DNA of 64,000 nt. Source: Pseudomonas oryzae. GTDB lineage: Bacteria; Pseudomonadota; Gammaproteobacteria; Pseudomonadales; Pseudomonadaceae. The notes below the pieces were generated by a model. That model ran no database searches, was not told the DNA's origin, and worked only from the letters and a program-made list of their open reading frames with translations. Numbering within the stretch: position 1 is the stretch's first letter; every line of letters starts with the position of its first letter. The position numbers were made by a program, and so were the translations under genes. The stretch is taken from positions 868,001 to 932,000 of the forward strand of contig NZ_LT629751.1 of NCBI RefSeq assembly GCF_900104805.1, written 5' to 3'. Shown piece after piece: positions 56,299-64,000 of the stretch.

Positions 56299-57360
56299 TT
56301 GAGTGTCCCCAAGATCAAGGTTCTGTGTGTCGATGACTCGGCGCTGATTCGTGACCTGCTGCGCGAGATCATCAACGCGCAGCCGGACATGGAAGTGGTG
56401 GCGGTGGCCGCCGATCCGCTGGTGGCGCGCGACCTGATCAAGCTGCACAACCCCGACGTGCTGACCCTGGACGTGGAAATGCCGCGCATGGACGGCCTCG
56501 ACTTCCTCGACCGTCTGATGCGCCTGCGGCCGATGCCGGTGCTGATGGTGTCGTCGCTGACCCAGGCCGGTTCCGAAGTGACCCTGCGCGCGCTGGAGCT
56601 GGGGGCGCTGGACTTCATCGCCAAGCCGCAGATGGGCATCCGCCACGGCATGCTCGACTACAGCGAGCTGATCGCCGACAAGATCCGCGCCGCCGCCCGT
56701 TCGCGGCCGCGCCAGTCGCCGCCGGCCAGCGCGCCGCGGCCGCCGGCGCTCAAGGCGCCGCTGATTTCCAGCGAGAAGCTGGTGATCATCGGCGCCTCCA
56801 CCGGCGGCACCGAGGCGATCCGCGCGGTGCTCGAGCCGCTGCCGGCCAACAGCCCGGCGATCCTCATCGCCCAGCACATGCCCGGCGGCTTCACCAAGTC
56901 GTTCGCCGAGCGGCTCAACCGGCTGTGCAACATCGCGGTCAAGGAAGCCGAGGACGGCGAGCGCATCCTGCCCGGTCACGCCTACATCGCCCCCGGCACC
57001 GCCCACCTCAAGCTGGTGCGCAGCGGCGCCAACTACGTCGCCCGTCTCGATGACGGTCTGCCGGTCAATCGCCACCGCCCCTCGGTGGACGTGCTGTTCC
57101 GCTCGGCGGCGGAAAGCGCCGGGCGCAACGCCATCGGCGTGCTGCTCACCGGCATGGGCCGCGACGGCGCCCGTGGCCTGCTGGAGATGCGCCAGGCCGG
57201 CGCCTTCACCTTCGCCCAGGACGAGGCCAGCTGCGTGGTGTTCGGCATGCCGCGCGAGGGCATCGCCCTCGGCGGGGCCTGCGAGGTGGTCTCGCTCGAC
57301 CAGATGGCCGAGCGGATTCTCAAGCAGGTGGCGGCGTCCGGCCGTGCGCAACGGGTTTGA
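56299..57360 (+). CDS. cheB: Chemoreceptor methylesterase/deamidase CheB
   Basis: A 353-residue response-regulator-controlled methylesterase. The receiver domain has D12-D13 and the phosphorylation site D58 (LTLDVEMP), and a K in AKPQ. The C-terminal esterase domain has the catalytic Ser in [13 protein letters not shown], His in [10 protein letters not shown] and Asp in GMGRDGARG. The start is TTG at 56299 with AAGGAGA upstream. The next receptor ATG follows its stop without a gap. Confidence 0.97.
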   Translation: MSVPKIKVLCVDDSALIRDLLREIINAQPDMEVVAVAADPLVARDLIKLHNPDVLTLDVEMPRMDGLDFLDRLMRLRPMPVLMVSSLTQAGSEVTLRALELGALDFIAKPQMGIRHGMLDYSELIADKIRAAARSRPRQSPPASAPRPPALKAPLISSEKLVIIGASTGGTEAIRAVLEPLPANSPAILIAQHMPGGFTKSFAERLNRLCNIAVKEAEDGERILPGHAYIAPGTAHLKLVRSGANYVARLDDGLPVNRHRPSVDVLFRSAAESAGRNAIGVLLTGMGRDGARGLLEMRQAGAFTFAQDEASCVVFGMPREGIALGGACEVVSLDQMAERILKQVAASGRAQRV

Positions 57361-59112
57361 ATGACGGATCGTGAGTTCGAGTTGAGGATGGCGGAGATGT
57401 TCAGTTACTTGCGCGGAAAAAGCATTCAGGCGACGGTCAACCGGGCGATGGTGGTGTTCCTGCTGCTGCTGCTGACGGTCTCCGTCCTGGGGGTGATGAG
57501 CAGTCGCAGCGCCAAGCTGGAGATCGAGCGGATCAACCGCATCGCCGTCGACCAGTCCGACTATGCGCAGGCCGCCGATCGCAACCGCCTGAACGCGATG
57601 ATCGCCCTGTTCAGCTACGAGCGGCTGCTCGGCAATCGCCAGGCCGACGAGGCCGCCAAGCGGGCGCGCCTGGCCGAGGCCGACGAGCATATCGGCAAAT
57701 CCGTCGAGTACCTCGAGCGCTTCCAGAAGATGCCGGTGCTGAGCACCGAGGAAGGGCGCCGCGCGGTGGAGGGCTACCAGGCCCAGCTGGCGCTGATGGT
57801 CGACCTGCTCCGCCAGCAGAGCGCGGCCCTGCGCAAGGGTGACCTGGAGACCTACCGGGCACTCGAGAAGCGCGTGCTCGGCGAGGAGCAGCCAGTGCTC
57901 GAGGAGTCGATGGTCAGGCTGTTCGCCTTCTTCACCAGCTTCGCCAATGCCGAGATGAAGCGCTACGAAGAGACCTTGCAGCTGTATGCGGTGTTCGGCG
58001 GTCTCGCCCTGTGCTGCTCGATCCTCGTGCTGCTGTTGCTGCGCGCCAGTCTGTTCCGCCTGGTCGTGCGGCCGATCGAGGAAGTGGCCGAGCACCTGCA
58101 GCGCCTGGCCAAGGCGGACCTGTCGCAGTCGATCGAGGTCACCGTGCAGAACGAGGTCGGCCACCTGCAGCAGGCGATGCGCGACATGCAGGCCAACCTG
58201 CGGGAAATCGTCGGCACCGTACGCGCCAGCAGCGCGGCCATCTACGAGGGCGCCCAGGAAATCAGCCGCGGCAACGTCGACCTGTCGTCGCGCACCGAGC
58301 AGCAGGCCGCCTCGCTGCAGGAGACCGCGGCGAGCATGGAGCAGATGACCTCCACCGTGCAGCAGAACGCCGACAATGCCCGCACCGCCAGCGCGCTGGC
58401 CAACGACGCCTCCGACACCGTCGGCAAGGGCCGCGAGGTGGTGGCCCAGGTGGTCGACACCATGCAGGGCATCGCCGACAGCTCGCAGCAGATCGCCAGC
58501 ATCATCAACGTGATCGACTCGATCGCCTTCCAGACCAACATCCTCGCGCTCAACGCCTCGGTCGAGGCGGCGCGCGCCGGCGAGCAGGGCCGCGGCTTCG
58601 CCGTGGTCGCCGGCGAGGTGCGCACGCTGGCCGGACGCAGCGCCGAGGCGGCCAAGGAGATCAAGACGCTGATCCAGGACTCCAGCCGCCGCGTGGAGGA
58701 GGGCTCGCAGCTGGCCGAGCAGGCGGGGCGGACCATGGTCGACATGGTGGCCGCGGTACGCCGGGTGACCGACATCATCGACGAGATTTCCGCGGCCTCG
58801 CAGGAGCAGAGCGACGGCATCGGCCAGATCAACGTGGCCATCGCGCAGATGGACGAGGTGACCCAGCAGAACGCCGGGCTGGTGCAGCAGGCCACCACCG
58901 CGTCCACCGCGCTGGACGCCGAGGCGCATCGCCTGGAAGAGGTGGTGGCGGTGTTCCGGCTGGGCCAGGAGTCCGCGCGTCGCGCCCCCGCCAGAAGCAT
59001 GCCGCCGGCGCGCCCGCAGCCGGCCGCCCAGCCTGAAGGCGCCGCTCAGCCGGCGACCGGCGGCCGCCAGCCGGTCGCGGCGAGTGCGCAGGAGCAGTGG
59101 GAAGAATTCTGA
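57361..59112 (+). CDS. Methyl-accepting chemotaxis protein, four-helix-bundle sensor
   Basis: A 583-residue receptor starting directly after the cheB stop; ATG 57388 or 57397 are alternative starts. TM1 is at ~30-48, then a ~160-residue helical periplasmic domain rich in Glu/Arg/Leu, TM2 at ~205-230, HAMP, and the signalling domain. The C-terminus QEQWEEF is a W-x-x-F tether, closest in form to GWEEF of Pseudomonas McpB-type receptors. The ligand is unknown. Its place inside cheR-B-Y-Z suggests a receptor dedicated to this pathway. Confidence 0.94.
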   Translation: MTDREFELRMAEMFSYLRGKSIQATVNRAMVVFLLLLLTVSVLGVMSSRSAKLEIERINRIAVDQSDYAQAADRNRLNAMIALFSYERLLGNRQADEAAKRARLAEADEHIGKSVEYLERFQKMPVLSTEEGRRAVEGYQAQLALMVDLLRQQSAALRKGDLETYRALEKRVLGEEQPVLEESMVRLFAFFTSFANAEMKRYEETLQLYAVFGGLALCCSILVLLLLRASLFRLVVRPIEEVAEHLQRLAKADLSQSIEVTVQNEVGHLQQAMRDMQANLREIVGTVRASSAAIYEGAQEISRGNVDLSSRTEQQAASLQETAASMEQMTSTVQQNADNARTASALANDASDTVGKGREVVAQVVDTMQGIADSSQQIASIINVIDSIAFQTNILALNASVEAARAGEQGRGFAVVAGEVRTLAGRSAEAAKEIKTLIQDSSRRVEEGSQLAEQAGRTMVDMVAAVRRVTDIIDEISAASQEQSDGIGQINVAIAQMDEVTQQNAGLVQQATTASTALDAEAHRLEEVVAVFRLGQESARRAPARSMPPARPQPAAQPEGAAQPATGGRQPVAASAQEQWEEF

Positions 59113-59219
59113 ACCCGCGAGCGCGAGCTCCGCGGACAGCGAGCAATCAGGGCGTTGCCGGCCGTGTAGCGGCCCGGCGCACCGGATCGACAAACGCCAT
59201 GACACGATGAGGAAAGACA

Positions 59220-59609
59220 ATGGCCGACAAGAACATGAGCATGCTGGTAGTGGACGACTTTCCGACCATGCGCCGGATCGTGCGGAGTTTGCTCAAGGAG
59301 CTGGGCTTCAACAACGTGGAAGAAGCCGAAGACGGCCAGGATGCCCTCAACAAGCTGCGCTCGGGCAAGTTCGAGTTCGTGGTTTCCGACTGGAACATGC
59401 CCAACCTCGATGGCCTGGACATGCTCAAGCAGATCCGCGCCGACGACAACCTCAAGCACCTGCCGGTGCTGATGGTCACCGCCGAGGCGAAGAAGGAGAA
59501 CATCATCGCGGCCGCCCAGGCCGGCGCCAACGGCTATGTGGTCAAGCCGTTCACCGCCGCGATCCTGGAAGAGAAGCTCAACAAGATTTTCGAGAAACTG
59601 GGCAAATAA
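59220..59609 (+). CDS. cheY: Chemotaxis response regulator CheY
   Basis: A 129-residue single-domain receiver whose numbering matches enteric CheY exactly: D12, D13, D57 (phosphorylation site), T87 and K109. The 4-5-5 face contains [10 protein letters not shown] for FliM binding. GAGGAAAG precedes the ATG. CheY-P should bind the N-terminal peptide of FliM, encoded at 30.8 kb, and reverse the motor. Confidence 0.98.
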   Translation: MADKNMSMLVVDDFPTMRRIVRSLLKELGFNNVEEAEDGQDALNKLRSGKFEFVVSDWNMPNLDGLDMLKQIRADDNLKHLPVLMVTAEAKKENIIAAAQAGANGYVVKPFTAAILEEKLNKIFEKLGK

Positions 59610-59632
59610 CCGGCGCCCGGAGGAGACAGCTT

Positions 59633-60316
59633 ATGAGCGGTGACGTACAGCAGGCAGCTGCCAACTGGGACATGGCGCCGGATGAACTGATCCAGCGCAT
59701 CGGGCAGCTGACCCGCATGCTGCGCGACAGCATGCGCGAACTTGGCCTGGACAAGGAAATCGAGAAGGCCGCCGAGGCGATTCCCGATGCGCGCGACCGT
59801 CTGACCTATGTGGCTTCGATGACCGAGCAGGCCGCCGAGCGCGCCCTCAACGCCATCGACCGCGCCCAGCCGTTGCAGGACGAGCTGGCCAAGGGCGCCA
59901 GCGGACTGGATCAGCGCTGGGAGGCCTGGTTCGCCAATCCGGTCGAACTGGAGGAGGCTCGCGAGCTGGTCAAGGACACCCGCGCCTACCTGGCCGAGGT
60001 GCCGCGCCAGACCCAGGCGACCCAGCGCGAGCTGATGGAGATCCTGATGGCGCAGGACTTCCAGGATCTCACCGGCCAGGTCATCAAGCGGATGAACGAG
60101 GTGATCCGCGAGATCGAGCACCAGCTGATCCAGGTGCTGATCGAGAGCGTGCCGGACGGCAGCGAGGCGATCATCCTCAAGCGCCTGGCCGAGAGCGAGT
60201 GGGAGCCGGAAAAGCAGAAGCAGCTGCTCAACGGTCCGCAGGTCAAGCCGACCGCCGGCGACGCGGTGGTCAACCAGGATCAGGTCGACGACCTGCTCGA
60301 CCAGCTGGGTTTCTGA
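59633..60316 (+). CDS. cheZ: CheY-P phosphatase CheZ
   Basis: A 227-residue helical phosphatase. The active region is [15 protein letters not shown], supplying the catalytic Gln and Asp. The C-terminal [12 protein letters not shown] is the CheY-binding helix. The ATG at 59633 has GGAGGAGAC just upstream; an in-frame longer frame is not supported. It sits 23 bp after cheY, as in all CheY-CheZ pairs. Confidence 0.97.
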   Translation: MSGDVQQAAANWDMAPDELIQRIGQLTRMLRDSMRELGLDKEIEKAAEAIPDARDRLTYVASMTEQAAERALNAIDRAQPLQDELAKGASGLDQRWEAWFANPVELEEARELVKDTRAYLAEVPRQTQATQRELMEILMAQDFQDLTGQVIKRMNEVIREIEHQLIQVLIESVPDGSEAIILKRLAESEWEPEKQKQLLNGPQVKPTAGDAVVNQDQVDDLLDQLGF

Positions 60317-60347
60317 CGACTGTGGCATTGCCGAGGAAAGTGCACGG

Positions 60348-61400
60348 ATGATGATATTCGCCCGCCGGAAACAGGCCGCCCAGCAGGAAGCAGCCGAGCA
60401 GCAGGCCCACAAGCTGCTCGAGGATCTGCAGCAGCTCGAACAGCAGCTGCTGTCCGCCGATCAGGCCCGGGATGGCCTGAGCCACGTGTATGCCAGCCAC
60501 CTGCGCGGTGCCGGCATGCTCGAGGTGGTGCGGCAGAGCATCGCCGAGCGTGCCGAGGCCCTGGTCGAGGAGCGCAAGGAGCTGAAGAAGCTGGACGACG
60601 TGTTCGGCGACGCGCGCAGTGCGGTCAGCGCCCTTGACAGCCGCTCCCGGCGCATCAGCGAGCATGCCGACAGCAGTGCGCGCAGCGCCGAGGTGCTCGA
60701 CCAGGCGGCCGGGGGCATCAAGGGGCTGGTGGAGAACATCCAGAAGATCACCGACCAGACCAATCTGCTGGCGCTGAATGCCGCCATCGAGGCGGCCCGG
60801 GCCGGCGAGGCCGGGCGCGGTTTCGCCGTGGTGGCGGGCGAGGTGCGCCAGCTGGCGCAGCGCGCCGCCGTGGCCAGTGCGCAGATCGACGAGCTGGTGC
60901 AGGAAATCGTCGGCGAGATCGCCAGCATCCGCGCCGCCGTGCTGCTGACCCAGGACAGCGCGACCGAGGTGTCCGCCTCCTCGGTGCAGATCAACGAGGT
61001 CGTCGGCACGATGATCGAGCGCTCCGAGCACCTGCAGGGCATCATCCGCCAGACCACCACCACGTCCTTCCTCAACGCCACCAAGCTCGACCATGCGGTG
61101 TGGAAGAACCAGGTCTACCGGCACATCCACAATGCCGAGTTCGCTGCCCAGCTGACCTGTCACAGCGAGTGCCGCCTGGGCAAATGGTACTTCCAGGGCT
61201 ATGGCGCCCGGCACTATGCCCATCTGCACAGCTTCCAGGCGCTCGACGCGCCGCACCGCGAAGTGCACGAGGCCGGGCTGCGGGCCCTGCAGGCCGGGCA
61301 GGCGGGCGACAGCGCGGCGATGCGCGAGGCGCTGGAGCAGATGGAGGATGCCAGCATGCAGGTGGTCGGCTGCATCGACCAGCTGATGCGCCAGCTCTGA
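60348..61400 (+). CDS. Soluble chemoreceptor with C-terminal zinc-binding CZB domain
   Basis: A 350-residue cytoplasmic receptor with no membrane helix or HAMP. The signalling hairpin ([38 protein letters not shown], ~140-175) belongs to a different class from the other receptors of the window. The C-terminal ~110 residues form a CZB domain with the signature H of [17 protein letters not shown] and H-R-E-V-H, a 3His/1Cys zinc site. CZB receptors are reported to sense zinc or hypochlorous acid through the reactive Cys. It lies 31 bp after cheZ and ends the che cluster. Confidence 0.93.
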   Translation: MMIFARRKQAAQQEAAEQQAHKLLEDLQQLEQQLLSADQARDGLSHVYASHLRGAGMLEVVRQSIAERAEALVEERKELKKLDDVFGDARSAVSALDSRSRRISEHADSSARSAEVLDQAAGGIKGLVENIQKITDQTNLLALNAAIEAARAGEAGRGFAVVAGEVRQLAQRAAVASAQIDELVQEIVGEIASIRAAVLLTQDSATEVSASSVQINEVVGTMIERSEHLQGIIRQTTTTSFLNATKLDHAVWKNQVYRHIHNAEFAAQLTCHSECRLGKWYFQGYGARHYAHLHSFQALDAPHREVHEAGLRALQAGQAGDSAAMREALEQMEDASMQVVGCIDQLMRQL

Positions 61401-61421
61401 GCGTCGGCTTTTCCCGGTTGT

Positions 61422-61443
61422 CACTCCCGCGCAGGTGGGAGTG
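61422..61443 (+). terminator. Hairpin after the CZB receptor gene
   Basis: CACTCCC (61422-61428) pairs with GGGAGTG (61437-61443) around an 8-nt loop, 21 bp after the stop. There is no T-tract. It is the likely 3' end of the cheB-to-CZB transcript. Confidence 0.45.
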
Positions 61444-61543
61444 CGGCCGGCAGCAGTCTCGTGGATTCTCTCCCGTAGCTTTCCTTCGGCCGTTCGGCCT
61501 CAACCGCCCGTGCATCTCGTCTGGATTGACCCCGCGAAGCTAA

Positions 61544-61580
61544 GAGATGGTGTCCACCTATTTATCGTGGACACCATCTC
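61544..61580. repeat. 14-bp perfect inverted repeat
   Basis: GAGATGGTGTCCAC (61544-61557) and GTGGACACCATCTC (61567-61580) flank a 9-nt AT-rich centre. GTGGACACC-like ends occur in some insertion-sequence terminal repeats, so this may be two abutted ends or a remnant. No transposase gene is present. Confidence 0.6.
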
Positions 61581-61975
61581 GAGGCTCTCATGCGGGCAAT
61601 CAGGCAGCGACGTCTTTCGTCGTCCTGCGCATCGAAAGTCCAGCGGATCTGCCGCTGGCAACCTTTCCCCGCGATAAAAGCCTTATTCCCTTGCAGCAAA
61701 TGCGGGAATTCTGCGGCTGGTGCCTAATACGCTCCCCAGTCATGGTTCTGTCGCCTGCCTGCCAGTCTTTCGCTGGTGTGCTGTTTGGTGACGAGCGGAT
61801 GACTGGCCCATGGCGCATCTTTGCCGCCCCCTCGCTTGCGGGGTTGTCAGCGCATTGCTGCCGGCGTACGGCCATGGAGCGAAACGGATGCAGGGCGCTT
61901 GTCGATGCGCTGGTCGAGCTTGCCTGTACGGGATGGGTCGCCCCTTGAGCGGCTGTCAATCACGAGAAAACGCTA

Positions 61976-63778
61976 ATGACCAATCACTCTCGACCTGTCA
62001 CTCGGAACGAGTACAAGGTCTCCGAAGATCAGAATCTGTTGTCCCGTACCGACCGCAACGGGGTGATTACCTATGCCGCACAGGCATTCGTCGAGGTCAG
62101 TGGTTATTCCCGCGAGGAACTGGTCGGTTCGCCGCACAGCATCGTGCGCCATCCCGACATGCCCCGCGAGGCCTTCGCCAATCTCTGGCAAACCCTCAAG
62201 CGCGGCGAGATCTGGGTCGGTCTGGTGAAGAACCGGCGCAAGAACGGCGACTACTACTGGGTGCGCGCCCATGTCACGCCGATCGTCGAAAATGGCGAGG
62301 TCGTCGGCTATACCTCGGTGCGGGTCAAGCCGGACGATGCCGAGGTCCGCCTGGCCGAGCAGACCTACGCGCGTCTGCTGGCGGGCGACAGTCGTGGGAT
62401 CAGGCTGGATCGCGGACGCATCAAGCGTACCGGCTGGATGGGCTGGCTGAGCCAGTTCAGCTTCAGCAGTCTGCGCACGCGCATCCAGGCGGCCCTGCTG
62501 GCCAATGTCGTCCTGCTGCTGCTGGCGCTGAGTGTCGTGTTCTGGCGCGAGAGTGCCCTGCAGGCGGAGCTGGAGCGCCTGGACGGAGGGGGAGCCAAAT
62601 TGCGGGACGTGGCTGGCGAGATCGTGCGGGCGCAGGGGATGTTCGATTATCTGCAGGTCGGCGTGCTGCTGCTCATCGCCCTGCTCAGTGCGGGGGTCTT
62701 CGCCTTCATGTTGCGCGCCATCCAGCGTGAAGTGCGGCGGGCGACGAATTTCGCCATGCAGATGGCCGCCGGCAACCTAAGCGCCCTACGCCCGGAGTGC
62801 CAGCACCGGGAGTTCGCCGTGCTGACCGAAATGCTCGCGGTAATGCAGCGCAGCCTGAGCAATATCGCCACCGAGGTGCATCGTAGCCTCGACGCGGTCA
62901 GGCCGGCGGCCAGCCAGGTTGCCGATGGCAGCGACAACCTGTCCGCGCGCACCGAGCAGCAGGCCGCCTCGTTGCAGCAGACCGCCGCGAGCATGGAGGA
63001 GATCACGTCCACGGTGCAGATGAATGCCGGGCATGCCAAGCACGCCAGCCAGCTGGCCGATGCGGCGGCGAGCGAGGTGCGCAACAGCGGTACGGCGATG
63101 CATCAGGTCGTCGAGCGCATGGCGGGTATCACGACCAGCTCGCGGAAGATCGCCGAGATCATCGGTGTGATCGACTCGATCGCCTTCCAGACCAACATCC
63201 TGGCCCTGAATGCCTCGGTCGAGGCGGCGCGGGCCGGTGAGCATGGTCGCGGTTTTGCGGTGGTGGCCAACGAGGTGCGCAGTCTGGCGACGCGCTCGGC
63301 CAGTGCGGCGGAGGAGGTGCGCAAGCTGATCGAGGCATCGCGCCAGGAGGTGACGCTGGGCGAGAAGCAGGTGCAGCAGGCCGAGCAAGCCATCGCCGGG
63401 GTCACCGAGGCCGTGCTAAAGGTCAATGACATCATGAACGAGATCGCGGCGGCGTCGGACGAGCAGAACCGCGGTGTCGAGCAGGTCAACATCGCCATCG
63501 CGCAGATGGATCAGGTCACCCAGAGCAATGCGGCGCTGGTGGTCGAGTCCGCGCAGTCCGCGCACACCATGGAGACCCAGGTCGCGGAGCTGGCCAATAC
63601 CATTTCGGCGCTGCGCCTGGCCGGACAGGGCCGCGGGGCGGTGCAGAGGCCCCGGGTCGTCCCTGCTGGAGTCCAGCAGCGCGCCCCTGCGGCGCCGTCA
63701 CGTGCCGCTCATGGGCGTTCGCTTCCGGCACGCGAACCGATGGGCGGCACCCAGCAGCAGGAGTGGAGCGAGTTCTGA
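61976..63778 (+). CDS. Aer-like PAS-domain methyl-accepting chemotaxis protein (third)
   Basis: A 600-residue receptor. The N-terminal PAS domain (~15-120: LSRTDRNGVITYAAQAFVEVSGYSREELVGSPHSIVRHPDMPREAF, NRRKNGDYYWVRAHVTPI) is Aer-like. TM segments are at ~175-195 and ~225-250, separated by a ~30-residue loop, then a HAMP-like region and a signalling domain ([20 protein letters not shown]). The tail QQEWSEF is a W-x-x-F tether. It is more divergent than the tandem Aer-like pair at 51.7-55.3 kb and is separated from the che cluster by the non-coding gap. Confidence 0.94.
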   Translation: MTNHSRPVTRNEYKVSEDQNLLSRTDRNGVITYAAQAFVEVSGYSREELVGSPHSIVRHPDMPREAFANLWQTLKRGEIWVGLVKNRRKNGDYYWVRAHVTPIVENGEVVGYTSVRVKPDDAEVRLAEQTYARLLAGDSRGIRLDRGRIKRTGWMGWLSQFSFSSLRTRIQAALLANVVLLLLALSVVFWRESALQAELERLDGGGAKLRDVAGEIVRAQGMFDYLQVGVLLLIALLSAGVFAFMLRAIQREVRRATNFAMQMAAGNLSALRPECQHREFAVLTEMLAVMQRSLSNIATEVHRSLDAVRPAASQVADGSDNLSARTEQQAASLQQTAASMEEITSTVQMNAGHAKHASQLADAAASEVRNSGTAMHQVVERMAGITTSSRKIAEIIGVIDSIAFQTNILALNASVEAARAGEHGRGFAVVANEVRSLATRSASAAEEVRKLIEASRQEVTLGEKQVQQAEQAIAGVTEAVLKVNDIMNEIAAASDEQNRGVEQVNIAIAQMDQVTQSNAALVVESAQSAHTMETQVAELANTISALRLAGQGRGAVQRPRVVPAGVQQRAPAAPSRAAHGRSLPAREPMGGTQQQEWSEF

Positions 63779-63798
63779 CGCGGACAGGGGCGCCGTAG

Positions 63799-64000
63799 CG
63801 AGCCCTGGCCGAGCTGATCCGTAATGCCGAGTGTGTTCACGGCCAGCGCGTGATGGTGCTGGTGGACGAGTACGACAAGCCGATCCTCGATAATCCGACC
63901 CGTCCGGAGATCGCCCGCGAGATCCGCGACGGGCTGCTGCTGTTCCAATTACGCCAGTGTGTTCTACAGCCACTTCGCCGCGCTGGGGCTGGATGTCCGT
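63799..64000 (+). pseudogene. Remnant of an AAA-ATPase-like/PD-(D/E)XK nuclease protein gene
   Basis: A stop (TAG 63796-63798) is followed, without a start codon, by LAELIRNAE...RVMVLVDEYDKPILDN, the Walker B-like core of the AAA-ATPase-like family (PF09820). After IRDGLLLFQ the frame shifts by +1 and continues as YASVFYSHFAALGLDVR to the window edge, a segment that in intact proteins lies several hundred residues later, before the PD-(D/E)XK nuclease part. The gene has thus lost its N-terminus and its middle. It starts 21 bp after the preceding receptor stop. Whether more remains beyond 64000 is unknown. Confidence 0.8.

Larger units (their letters stand above)
61401..61975 (+). other. 575-bp gap without a supported gene
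   Basis: Composition is less GC-biased than the neighbours. Short open frames on both strands (up to ~133 codons) show no recognisable motifs, have irregular codon use and lack ribosome-binding sites. The gap contains a hairpin directly after the CZB gene and a 14-bp inverted repeat at 61544-61580. It may be the scar of an inserted or deleted segment. The start of the next receptor has only a weak upstream GAGAAAA. Confidence 0.6.

Noticed and set aside
55320-57360. A cheD gene expected next to cheR/cheB in some systems
   Set aside because: The 103 bp between cheR and cheB have no coding capacity for it. The order follows enterics, which lack cheD.
59113-59219. A seventh sigma-28 promoter directly before cheY
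   Set aside because: No GCCGATA-type -10 with a TAAAG-like -35 at 14 bp was found. cheYZ are probably read from the cheB promoter.
61547-61948. A ~133-codon plus-strand frame in the gap before the third Aer-like gene
   Set aside because: It begins inside the 14-bp inverted repeat, has irregular codon use, no ribosome-binding site and no family resemblance.

Overview
The window is a 64 kb piece of a GC-rich gammaproteobacterial chromosome. Codon use, gene families and a GGGGCGAATTCATTCG-type REP pair suggest the Pseudomonas/Azotobacter group. That assignment is inference: there is no rRNA or other marker gene here. No tRNA, CRISPR array or intact mobile element was seen.

Positions 1-13.6 kb are catabolic. 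A plus-strand run holds a 5'-truncated Ycf48-like beta-propeller, an RND/MMPL exporter, a GlcG/HbpS-like protein and the lower meta-cleavage enzymes: 2-hydroxypentadienoate hydratase, acylating acetaldehyde dehydrogenase, 4-hydroxy-2-oxovalerate aldolase and a C-C bond hydrolase. It ends in a 20-bp-stem bidirectional terminator shared with a convergent flavin reductase that carries a MarR-like C-terminal extension. A secreted beta-propeller protein, a periplasmic sulfatase and etfBA follow. The set fits use of a hydrophobic aromatic or steroid-like substrate. The ring-cleaving dioxygenase and the oxygenase partner of the reductase are not in the window.

Positions 13.7-43.8 kb hold a nearly complete flagellar gene set in enteric-type transcription units: flgNMA divergent from flgBCDEFGHIJ, then flgKL, convergent fliFGHIJK-fliLMNOPQR, divergent fliE, then fliDST with a second FliK-like protein and an FlhB C-terminal-domain-like protein, then flhDC. 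FlhDC as master regulator is unusual for this lineage and known mainly from Azotobacter. fliC, fliA and flhBA are not in the window.

Positions 43.9-63.8 kb hold motAB-cheAW, four receptors, cheR, cheB, a receptor, cheYZ, a CZB-domain receptor and a further Aer-like receptor. With the receptor at 13.7 kb there are eight methyl-accepting chemotaxis proteins. Five end in a W-x-x-F tail of the kind that tethers CheR and CheB. Two adjacent Aer-like receptors share an almost identical signalling domain.

Regulation is partly readable. Six sigma-28 promoters of the form (T/G)(A/C)AAG-N14-GCCGATA(A/G/T) precede flgMN, flgKL, fliD, motA, a Cache receptor and cheB. A perfect FNR/Anr/CydR dyad, TTGAT-N4-ATCAA, lies in the AT-rich flhDC upstream region. 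A 44-bp dyad between flgA and flgB is a candidate FlhDC operator. The last 200 bp hold a decayed AAA-ATPase-like/PD-(D/E)XK gene.
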